A stretch of 64,000 nt of DNA, from positions 1 through 64,000 of the forward strand of contig CAYYNT010000004.1 of assembly GCA_964473155.1 (NCBI GenBank), read 5' to 3'. Below are positions 35,875 to 43,619 of the stretch, piece by piece (position 1 is the first letter of the stretch; each line of letters begins with the position of its first letter). The DNA comes from JAJFUG01 sp964473155. GTDB taxonomy: Bacteria; Gemmatimonadota; Glassbacteria; GWA2-58-10. The position numbers and the translations under genes were made by a program. The notes beneath the pieces were generated by a model that saw only the letters and a list, made by a program, of their open reading frames with translations, ran no database searches and was not told the origin of the DNA.

Positions 35875-38475
35875 TTATTTTCCCAGCAGCACTTCGCATG
35901 ACGCCTCTTTCCGTCCGGCGACAAGCTCCAGCGGCAGGCGGGCGCTCTTTCCTTCCAGCGGAAGCTCCGCGCCATCGAGGCGGGCCGAGACCACTCCCCG
36001 CTGCACGCTGTCCGGGTTCCGGATGGCGACAGTCACCCGGCAGCCGCGGAACTCTTTGCGTACGGTGAGCCTGTCCCAGCCCGAGGGGATCACGGGGTCT
36101 ATCAGCAGACTGTCGAAATCGGCCAGGACCCCGTACATACGCTCGACAGTGCGGCGCAGCCAGCCGATAGAGCCGGTGAAATTGTTGAACAGGTTACGTC
36201 CGAAATAAGGGTGGGTTGGCCCCACCGTATAGTTCGACATCTCGTGCGGCGGGCCGGTTGAGATGTCGGGCAGGGTGGAGGAAGGCAGCAGCTTTTTCAG
36301 CTCGGCCCAGGCGCGGTCGCCCTCGCCCAGGCAGGCCAGGCCGAAAGTCAGGAAACTCTGGCCGTGGGTGTAGATCGCCCCATTCTCGAACTGTCCGGGG
36401 ACCTGGTCGGCTATCCGTCCCACCTGAGCCCGGCTTCTGGCGGTGTAGGGCGGGTCGATCAGGATGCTTCCCAGCGGCGTATTGACCGCCTCGAGGGCCT
36501 CGAGCAATGCCCGGACCCGTCCCCCGGCTTCCGCCACGCCGTTGAACAGCGCCCAGGCATTGACATTCAGGTGCAGCCTGCCCTCCTCGCAGGAGGAGGC
36601 CCCCACGGGCCGGCCATCCGAGGGAAAAGCGTAGATATAGTGCGAGCCGTCCCAGGCATTACGGTTGATCGAGCCGGTGACATCGGCTATGACCTGGTCC
36701 ATCAGTCGCAGGCTATCCGCGTCTCCGCGGAAACGGGCCAGCTCGCGGAACCTGCGGGCGGCCCAGACCAGGGCCATCGAGAGCCAGACGCTCACCCCAC
36801 GGCCATCGCGTCCCACCCCGTCCAGCGCGTCGTTCCAGTCCCCATGTCCGATCAGGCAGAGGTCATGCAGTCCCCGGTTCTCATACAGCATCTTCACGGC
36901 GCGCCGGGCGTGCTCGTAGATCGTGGCCGAGGGAGCGCTTTCGACCCGTCCGGACGAGGGATCGAAGAACCCCTCCTCGCGTTCCAGAAAGTCTGTATCT
37001 CCTGTTTCTTTTACGTATGTGACCAGGGCGTCCGGAATCCAGGAACAGTTGTCCATGTACCGGCGCAGATCGTGCGTCCCTCCGGCGATCTTGTCGAACC
37101 CGCGCATCGCCCCGCCGTCGCTGTACTGATGGCGCAGCACGGCGGGCAGCATCACGGCCGCGAATTCCGGATTGAACGAGCAGATTCCGAGCAGGTACTG
37201 GAGGATGTCGCGGACCCCGACTTTCGGATTGCCCAGCATGAAACGGGACTGGGAGTGGTTTTGCAGACGGGACCAGATGTTGTAGAAGCGGTCCAGTTCC
37301 ATGTCCGGAGTGAGCGCCATCTGCCGCTGCACCAGCGAGGCGGTTCGTTCGCGCACCTCGTTCAGGCGGGTCTGCCAGGCGCCTGGAGCGAAAAACCGTC
37401 CGCGCAGCGCGGTCAGCTCGCCGCGGGCCGCCTCGCGGTCATTCCCTGAAGCGCCGAGAAGAAGGGCTACTTCCTGGCTTTTCCCGGCTGGAATCTCAAG
37501 GCTGAACTGCATGGCCGAGATTAGCCCCATCCAGGGCTGGTAGCCGGTGGAATTGCGGCAGCGGCCCTCGCTCACGGCTCGCGGGAACAGCCTGTGACGT
37601 CCGCCGCCGGTGAAATCCTCGCCGGAAAGGTCAAAGCTTTCGAAAGGCCGGTCGCTCATCAGCCAGCCCGAACGCGGAAGAAGATTGTTCCGGTCGTTGT
37701 TCAGGGCCAGAAGGGCGTTCAGCTCCGGGAACACGACTCCCTCGCTGACCACCTGCTGGACAAAGGCGTGTCCGGGATAGGATTCGAGGCCCCAGTTGAC
37801 CTGGACGAAAAGCGAGAGTTTGCGGGGACTGCCGCCGGTGTTGGTCAGGGTAAGCCGCCAGGCCTCGAGGGTTTCCTCCAGCGGGACGAACACCTCCAGC
37901 CTGGAGGCGATGCGGTTGCGCTCGGAGGAGATGGCCAGAGAGGCGGTTCCCTGTTCGCAGCGGTAGGAGCCGTACAGTTCCTCCTCCCGTCCCTGCAACG
38001 GGAAAGCGTGCCAGATAGCGGCGCCGGAGTCGGTTTCCTCGCGCAGCCAGAAAAAGCGCTGGTCATCGGCGCGGGGAGAGGTCGGCACATAGGATTTGTC
38101 CCCGTTCGAGGTCATAGTCCCGGCAAAAACCGATTCGTAGCAACTGAATCCGCCCCCGGTCTGGTCCCACAGCGTGCCGTACAGGCCGGATTCGCGGTCG
38201 TGGCGGCTGGTGAGGAAATGTATCCAGGGCCGCGGGGTCCCGGCCTTGGTGATTACATTGATGCTGTCTGTCAGGAACCCCTCGCCGTCCCGCGTGTCCT
38301 CGAAGTGGCCGTAACGCAGCCGAAGAAGCGTCAGCTCATCCGGTTTCAGCGCTTTGTCCAGCGCGATTCCCCCGCGCAGGGCCGCGGCGGCTTTCACAGC
38401 CAGTCCGTCCAGCCGGGCGGTTTCGGCGGAGTCTTCGACATGCGGCGGATTCATGCCCTTTGCCATCCGGTTCAA
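35875..38475 (-). CDS. GH94-type glycoside phosphorylase
   Basis: An 866-residue intracellular enzyme of the GH94 type (cellobiose/chitobiose/cellobionate phosphorylase and relatives), which cleaves a disaccharide with phosphate to sugar-1-phosphate. The beta-sandwich N-terminal domain ends near VRERTASLVQRQMALTPD and the (alpha/alpha)6 domain follows, with GHGDWNDALDGVG, where GDWND contains the catalytic Asp, and PTHPYFGRNLFNNFTGSIGW. There is no signal peptide. The start is TTG 38475 with AAGGG 6 bp upstream; ATG 38466 is an alternative. It lies 25 bp downstream of the Gfo/Idh/MocA gene, so its product may feed an oxidised-sugar route. Confidence 0.85.
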   Translation of the reverse strand: MNRMAKGMNPPHVEDSAETARLDGLAVKAAAALRGGIALDKALKPDELTLLRLRYGHFEDTRDGEGFLTDSINVITKAGTPRPWIHFLTSRHDRESGLYGTLWDQTGGGFSCYESVFAGTMTSNGDKSYVPTSPRADDQRFFWLREETDSGAAIWHAFPLQGREEELYGSYRCEQGTASLAISSERNRIASRLEVFVPLEETLEAWRLTLTNTGGSPRKLSLFVQVNWGLESYPGHAFVQQVVSEGVVFPELNALLALNNDRNNLLPRSGWLMSDRPFESFDLSGEDFTGGGRHRLFPRAVSEGRCRNSTGYQPWMGLISAMQFSLEIPAGKSQEVALLLGASGNDREAARGELTALRGRFFAPGAWQTRLNEVRERTASLVQRQMALTPDMELDRFYNIWSRLQNHSQSRFMLGNPKVGVRDILQYLLGICSFNPEFAAVMLPAVLRHQYSDGGAMRGFDKIAGGTHDLRRYMDNCSWIPDALVTYVKETGDTDFLEREEGFFDPSSGRVESAPSATIYEHARRAVKMLYENRGLHDLCLIGHGDWNDALDGVGRDGRGVSVWLSMALVWAARRFRELARFRGDADSLRLMDQVIADVTGSINRNAWDGSHYIYAFPSDGRPVGASSCEEGRLHLNVNAWALFNGVAEAGGRVRALLEALEAVNTPLGSILIDPPYTARSRAQVGRIADQVPGQFENGAIYTHGQSFLTFGLACLGEGDRAWAELKKLLPSSTLPDISTGPPHEMSNYTVGPTHPYFGRNLFNNFTGSIGWLRRTVERMYGVLADFDSLLIDPVIPSGWDRLTVRKEFRGCRVTVAIRNPDSVQRGVVSARLDGAELPLEGKSARLPLELVAGRKEASCEVLLGK

Positions 38476-38500
38476 GGTCTGCCCTTTCAGATGCTGTACA

Positions 38501-39574
38501 CTATTTTCCCAGACACACTGTCTGACCGCTGGAACCCGCTCGGTTTATCGCGAATAGGACTTCGAGAGTGTCCAGGGCAAGCCTGGCCGAGTTGACCGGT
38601 TCCCGTCCCTCCCGCACCGCGCGGGCCAGTTCCATTATTCCGCCCGACCAGTCCACTCCGCTGGCCGGCCAGGGCCCCGGCGTGCCCGATTTCTCATCCC
38701 ACTGGCTGGAATCGCGGTTGGAGACGCGCAGTTCGCCCCCGGCGGCGAAGATCGAGGCCAGGCTCAGGCTGCCCCGGTCGCCCTGTATTTCAAGACCGTG
38801 ATGGCTGGTGTTGGAGTTGGCGAACGAGAACGCGATCCGGGCGATCACCCCGTTGCGGAAACGCAGCAATGCCACGCCGTTGTCGAACACCCGCACCTTG
38901 AAAGCGCGGCCGCTCAGGTCTGTCCGCTCCGGGACCGCGATGTCGAACATGCCCTGCACCCCGGAAACCGGGCCGAACCAGTAAAGAAGAAGCGAAACCG
39001 GGTAAGGGCCGACATCCAGCACCGGACCGGCGCCCTCCACGTAGAATTGTTCCGGGTTCGGGTGCCAGGTTTCTGCGCGCCCGTGAAACAGCTCGGCCGT
39101 GGCTGAAACCGGCCTGCCGATCCGCCCGCTCTCAAGCAGTTCTTTCACCCGGCGCTGGTTGTCTCCCAGCAGGATAAAAGGAGCCGAGGCAAGAGTGACT
39201 TTTTTCGATACAGCCAGCGCCGCCAGCTCGCGGGCTGTCTCCAGGTCCAGGGCGAGCGGTTTTTCGCTCAGCACGTGCTTGCCCGCATCCAGCGCCCGCC
39301 GGGTGATTTTGGCATGGGCGGCGGGGGAGGTCAGGTTGACCACGGCATCCACGCCGCTGTCGCCAAGAAGCTCATCCAGGCTGCCGTAAAACCTTCCGCC
39401 GTGCTTTTCCACGAAAGCGCGGCCTTTGCCCACGGTGCGGTTCCAGGCCCCGGCGAATTCCACGCCTTCGCGCTGCTCAGGCCCGCGGGCGTTGAAATGG
39501 CCGACATAGAAACCGGCTATATCTCCTGTGCCGGTCACGGCGAAACGGAAAGGTTTTTTCGCGCTCACGCTCAT
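38501..39574 (-). CDS. Gfo/Idh/MocA-family NAD(P)-dependent oxidoreductase
   Basis: A 357-residue sugar or inositol dehydrogenase-type enzyme. The Rossmann fold opens with FAVTGTGDIAGFYVGHF, and the conserved EKPLALDLETARELA follows; the catalytic Lys of the EKP motif is present. Further family landmarks are AGPVLDVGPYPVSLLLYWFG, with a His replaced by Tyr in the usual D-x-G-x-H pattern. Its ATG overlaps the stop of the upstream dehydrogenase gene by 4 bp (ATGA), so they are translationally coupled. GGAGG lies 3 bp before the start. Confidence 0.88.
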   Translation of the reverse strand: MSVSAKKPFRFAVTGTGDIAGFYVGHFNARGPEQREGVEFAGAWNRTVGKGRAFVEKHGGRFYGSLDELLGDSGVDAVVNLTSPAAHAKITRRALDAGKHVLSEKPLALDLETARELAALAVSKKVTLASAPFILLGDNQRRVKELLESGRIGRPVSATAELFHGRAETWHPNPEQFYVEGAGPVLDVGPYPVSLLLYWFGPVSGVQGMFDIAVPERTDLSGRAFKVRVFDNGVALLRFRNGVIARIAFSFANSNTSHHGLEIQGDRGSLSLASIFAAGGELRVSNRDSSQWDEKSGTPGPWPASGVDWSGGIMELARAVREGREPVNSARLALDTLEVLFAINRAGSSGQTVCLGK

Positions 39575-40593
39575 TTCCTCCAGTCAATCAGGACGCCCAG
39601 GTAACGGCTGCGGTCGGCGAATATTTCGGCATAGGCCGCGGGAGCTTCATCCGGAGTAATCCGGTGCGTGATAAGGCCCTCGAGGCTGATCCGTCCCGCG
39701 GCTATCATCTGGAAGAAGAAACGCACCAGGTCTTTCTTGCCCCAGCGGTAGAAGCAATTACCCTCCAGGGGCGGCGTGGTGGCATGCGCCGAGATGATCG
39801 AGATGCTCTTGCCGATCACATCCTGGGTCAGGGTCTGCTTGCTGGGCCAGGGCACATCGCCGATAAGCCCAAGACGGCCGCGTTTGCCCAGCATGCGGAA
39901 AGCGCTGTGGAAGACCGAGGGGTGGCCGGTGATGTCGAAAACGATTTCCGGTCCGTCGCCTCCGGTAAGAGCGGCAATGTCCTTTTCAACCTTGTCACTG
40001 GTGGTGCAGAAGATATCGGTCGGTCCCTGTCCGCGGGCCAGGCCGCAGCGCTGGGCCGCCGGGTCGACAGCGATCAGCCGGGCCAGTCCGGCCAGACCGA
40101 GAAGGCGCACGGCGAGCTGGCCGAGCGGCCCCAGGCCCACCACCACCGCGTTTTCGCCCAGGGTGGGGTGAGACTCCCGTATGCCGTTCTGCACGATAAT
40201 GTTCAGGCAGAACCAGGAGGCCTGCTCCGGCGTAACTCCATCCGGAACCGTATGGACCAGGTCGGCCCTGTCCAGGAACCAGGCGCGGTGCGCGGCCGTG
40301 CTGCAGACAATCTGCCCCGGCTTGAGGTTTTCTACACCCGGGCCGAGATCCACCACCTCGCCCACGCTGGAATAGCCCGGCTCGAAGGGGTACTGCACCC
40401 AGGCGTCCCAGCCCGTGCCAGGCTCGACATTGCGCTCGTAGCAGATCATCTCGGTGCCGATCGAGACGAGAGAACAGATCGAGCGGCAGCGCACCTGTCC
40501 CGGACCGGGGGCCGGGCAGGGTTCATCTTTCACCACGAGCTGGCGCGGCGCGGTGTAGTAGAAAACGCGGTTGGCGACTGGTCCCGGCGGCAT
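39571..40593 (-). CDS. Zinc-type medium-chain dehydrogenase
   Basis: A 340-residue medium-chain dehydrogenase/reductase of the threonine/sorbitol dehydrogenase kind. It shows PFEPGYSSVGEVVDLGPGVENLKPGQIV, the NAD-binding VVVGLGPLGQLAVRLLGLAG, and EIVFDITGHPSVFHSAFRML. The canonical catalytic Cys-His pair of zinc enzymes is not clear (CSLVSIGTE takes the usual CGTD place), as in the subgroup that lacks the classic zinc ligands. It is the first gene of the minus-strand operon, with AGGAGGAACC before its start. Substrate is probably the sugar or polyol of this cluster. Confidence 0.85.
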   Translation of the reverse strand: MPPGPVANRVFYYTAPRQLVVKDEPCPAPGPGQVRCRSICSLVSIGTEMICYERNVEPGTGWDAWVQYPFEPGYSSVGEVVDLGPGVENLKPGQIVCSTAAHRAWFLDRADLVHTVPDGVTPEQASWFCLNIIVQNGIRESHPTLGENAVVVGLGPLGQLAVRLLGLAGLARLIAVDPAAQRCGLARGQGPTDIFCTTSDKVEKDIAALTGGDGPEIVFDITGHPSVFHSAFRMLGKRGRLGLIGDVPWPSKQTLTQDVIGKSISIISAHATTPPLEGNCFYRWGKKDLVRFFFQMIAAGRISLEGLITHRITPDEAPAAYAEIFADRSRYLGVLIDWRK

Positions 40594-41103
40594 GGTTCCT
40601 CCTGTTACTTATTTACGGCTGCGAGTGTTTGATCCGAGTTCAATAACCGGTCTGAATGGGTAAATCTCCCCTGCCCCAGATTTGTCCGGTCAGGAACTTA
40701 CATCAAGGAATTTAAAGGTCAGGCTTTTCATGTCCTTTTCCGGCTTGTGGAAAAGGACCAAAAGACGCTTTGGGGCCGTAAACTCGCTCTGGCCATATTT
40801 CTTTTTCAACCAGCGATGTGCAAGGAGTATCCGCACGCTGCCTTTTTTACCGGGCGACGCTGGCGCTGAATGCCCGCCCGGCCGCGTAAGCTTTTTCAGG
40901 CTTGAGAGTGCCCGCAGCCATTACTCCGCTTCTTTGGCGTGGCTCGGACATACGGCCCCGGACGGCCCTGAGCGGGCCGCTTGAAAACGAGGCCCTAAAA
41001 GTGTGTTACAAAAAGGCTTAAAAACACAACTCCCTGTTTCCCTCCTAAGGGGGGGCTTAACTTAGCCGCTGCCAATCGTTCGCATATACACGGCAGTCGA
41101 GAC
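40594..41103. other. Non-coding region with hairpins
   Basis: The gap between the dehydrogenase operon and the DUF2264 gene is about 900 bp. In this part are two stem-loops, GTCCTTTTCC...GGAAAAGGAC (40732-40758, 10-bp stem) and CGGCCC...GGGCCG (40963-40979). A 100-codon open frame at 40682 is Arg/Ser-rich without a recognisable domain and is probably not a gene. The block looks like a decayed repeat. Confidence 0.4.
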
Positions 41104-41109
41104 TTTTCC

Positions 41110-41130
41110 TCCCCCCTTTAAAAGGGGGGA
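41110..41130. repeat. C6T3/A3G6 hairpin repeat, copy 2
   Basis: TCCCCCCTTT and AAAGGGGGGA flank a single A, giving a 10-bp stem. It is followed by CCGAGGGGGATTTAA and resembles the hairpin at 59-77 with its GATTTAG context. Confidence 0.55.
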
Positions 41131-41219
41131 CCGAGGGGGATTTAATCCAATAAACCAACACACCTCTAAAACATAGGGCCGGAGAGCCGGAAAAAGTCTG
41201 TCATTTCCGGAGACATTCG

Positions 41220-41415
41220 GGGGCTGTCCCAAAAGTCAGGATATAGCCGTCTCCATCGCTTGGAATGCTGATGATATTAATTAGTAATAAGTCTGTACTT
41301 TCGGCAACCGATTATCAAACAACGATATGCGTGTAGGGGCGCACCCGCGTGTGCGCCCGGGCGGCCACATGGGGCCGCCCCTACAGGCAGCAAAAAGGAC
41401 TTTTGAGACAGCCCC
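41220..41415. mobile_element. MITE-like element, family A, second copy, 196 bp
   Basis: The left end GGGGCTGTCCCAAAAGTC (41220-41237) is mirrored by GACTTTTGAGACAGCCCC (41398-41415, one mismatch). Inside, at 41333-41384, GTAGGGGC and GCCCCTAC enclose two further hairpins (GGGCGCAC/GTGCGCCC and GGGCGGCC/GGCCGCCC), a three-way-junction fold. The ends match the element at 26691-26817 while the interior differs. Confidence 0.68.
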
Positions 41416-41491
41416 ATTGTAAAGAATCTGACTGGGTTGCCCGTAACGACTGTTATACATGCTTGCTGAAAAAGGCGGAGCTTCCCTCAGC

Positions 41492-43546
41492 TCAATACGG
41501 CAGCCGGATACAGTGCTCGCGGCCCTCGAACAGGATTCGCATCTGGCCGCGGTCCGTGTGGACCTGTATTTCCGGCTCTGAGGGCTTGCGCCCGCGGCTG
41601 CCGTTGACAAACACCACCACCGGGACATTCGAGTTGACCGGGGCGGAGGAGCGCCAGAACGGGAAAGCGCCGCGACCTCCGAAATTGTGCGAATGCAGCC
41701 AGCCGGGACGCGGCTCCAGCAGCTCGCTTTCCAGCGCGCCAGCGGGAGCCTGAAGCACCCGTATGACCGAATGGTTCTCGCCGCCCTGGATGTATATTCT
41801 CCCCGGAGCGCTCTCGCGCTGGAACTGCCCGCCGTGGGGCACGCTGATCCCGTAGCCGCCCAGGTACAGGTATACCGGCCTGCCGCTGTCGTGCCAGAAC
41901 ACGTGCACCTCGCCGCCGTTCCCCACCAGGGTGTGGGTGTGTATCTCGCCGATATCATCATAATCGCCGGGGGCGAAAAGGGTGTCCGGGAATTCCATGT
42001 ACTCGCGGCTTTCCAGATGGTCCTCTGAAACCTGGATCACGCGCGGGCGCTCGCGCCATTTCCATTTCTTCCCGTCCTGCGAGAAGCCGCTGCGGCCCGC
42101 TCCCAGGTCCGGACCGCCCTCGCCTGTCACGGCCCAGCCCAGGTAGCTGGAATAAGCGTGCTGGCAGTATTTCACCCCGCGCTGCCAATTGCCCCAATGA
42201 GTGAAGGGCTGTCCCACCGGGTAGAGCCTCGCCTCACCGTTAACCGGGCTGACTTTAATCAGCATCTGCGCACCCGGCAGTACTGCGCACCCGCCGGACA
42301 TGTCCGCGGGCATCGGTTTTTCCACGGCTGTCCAGAACGGGTCTTTTTCCGGTATCAGGAGGCAGACCAGGCCCTGGGCGGCCCAGTAGGGCGCACCGCG
42401 GTCGATATAAGGTTCGGCGACAGCGCTGTTGACTCCGCGGTAGCCCGGTTCCAGAAGACCGTTGGCGCTCAGGCAGCCCTGCTCCCAGAAGTACTTGAGG
42501 CATCCGGAGGCGATACGGCGGCTCATGCCCGGATCAAGCGGATTGGCCCCGTTGAACTGCGCCCAGCCGAGCGCCGAGAGCAGCGCGAAGCGGTAGGTGG
42601 TAGAGCGGCCGTACGGCACAGGGCCGCCGTCCCGGCCGAACATGTACTGGAAGCTGTTCAGCAATTCGGCCGTGGTGCGATTCACCTCTTCGCCGAACTG
42701 CGCGCGCCATTTCTCGTCGTAGCGCACGATCTGCTGGTTGTAGAGCTGGAAGCCCCAGAAATTGTAAAGGTCGAAACTGCGGTTGCCGCCATCCATGAAC
42801 CAGCCGTCGCCCCTGTGCCAGTCGAGCATGCGTCTGAACATGGAGGTAAGGAACTCGCGGTTGTTCTCCATCCCCGCGCGCTCCAGCACGGGCACGGCCG
42901 CCATGTGGAAATACCAGTGGTTGCAATCGTAGGCGAATGTGTGGACCAGGTTCTGGAAATACGCCAGCACATTCTTTTTCTGCGCCTCGCTGAGCGGGTC
43001 CCAGAAAAAGCGCGGGCTGACCAGGATGGCGGTGGCCAGGTTCGTGCCGAAAACATCGTACTTCGGGTGAGGCCCCCAGTAGGCCGGGCTGGCGGGGTCG
43101 GTTCCCCGGATGACCTCCTTGAGGTATGGCTCGACAATCGAACCCTTCCAGCCGGGGATAAAATCTTTGCCGGTTGCGGCGGTGTAGAACGCGACCATGG
43201 TCATGGTGCGGTCAAACGCCTCGCGCGACCCGGCGACATCGAACAGGTGCTGGAAGTGCCCGGTGTCTCCGGCCGTGCCTTTGAGAACTGGCATTCCGGA
43301 CTGGGAATCGAAATACGGCAGCACGCCCAGGATCATCTTTTCGGTGATCGCCAGCCAGTGGGCGCGGGTGTAGCCGGTGAAGGGGCTGAGAACCTTGTCT
43401 TCCTGGATGTTCAAAACAGCCTGCGGCTGCACGGGGCCAGCCTTTTCAACGGGTTTCTGCGCGGCGGATGACAAGGATGATGCCAGGCAGAGGGCGGCAA
43501 GGGCAAGGCCAGGCAGCATGGCCTCCGGAAAGAGGAATCGGTTCAT
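41492..43546 (-). CDS. Exported DUF2264-family protein
   Basis: A secreted or periplasmic protein of 684 aa with a signal peptide (MNRFLFPEAMLPGLALAALC and further hydrophobic residues). The DUF2264 signatures are present: PFTGYTRAHWLAITEKMILG near the N-terminus, YDCNHWYFHMAAVPVLERAG, and FGRDGGPVPYGRSTTYRFA. The fold of the family is thought to be alpha/alpha-toroidal with a C-terminal beta-domain and it is found with uronic-acid-polymer degradation; some relatives have been assigned beta-glucuronidase activity, which I cannot confirm. ATG 43546 follows GGGAG; the frame is open to 43573. It follows the heparinase-like lipoprotein gene by 73 bp. Confidence 0.82.
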   Translation of the reverse strand: MNRFLFPEAMLPGLALAALCLASSLSSAAQKPVEKAGPVQPQAVLNIQEDKVLSPFTGYTRAHWLAITEKMILGVLPYFDSQSGMPVLKGTAGDTGHFQHLFDVAGSREAFDRTMTMVAFYTAATGKDFIPGWKGSIVEPYLKEVIRGTDPASPAYWGPHPKYDVFGTNLATAILVSPRFFWDPLSEAQKKNVLAYFQNLVHTFAYDCNHWYFHMAAVPVLERAGMENNREFLTSMFRRMLDWHRGDGWFMDGGNRSFDLYNFWGFQLYNQQIVRYDEKWRAQFGEEVNRTTAELLNSFQYMFGRDGGPVPYGRSTTYRFALLSALGWAQFNGANPLDPGMSRRIASGCLKYFWEQGCLSANGLLEPGYRGVNSAVAEPYIDRGAPYWAAQGLVCLLIPEKDPFWTAVEKPMPADMSGGCAVLPGAQMLIKVSPVNGEARLYPVGQPFTHWGNWQRGVKYCQHAYSSYLGWAVTGEGGPDLGAGRSGFSQDGKKWKWRERPRVIQVSEDHLESREYMEFPDTLFAPGDYDDIGEIHTHTLVGNGGEVHVFWHDSGRPVYLYLGGYGISVPHGGQFQRESAPGRIYIQGGENHSVIRVLQAPAGALESELLEPRPGWLHSHNFGGRGAFPFWRSSAPVNSNVPVVVFVNGSRGRKPSEPEIQVHTDRGQMRILFEGREHCIRLPY

Positions 43547-43619
43547 AGGGCTGTCTCCCGGTCTTTGAATCAATAATCGGACAATGCGCGCCGGAAACCT
43601 GTTTTCCGGCAGCCGGAAT

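Noticed and set aside
40682..40984. A 100-codon open frame as a gene
   Set aside because: No ribosome-binding site, Arg/Ser-rich composition, no domain pattern, and it lies in a hairpin-rich repeat region.
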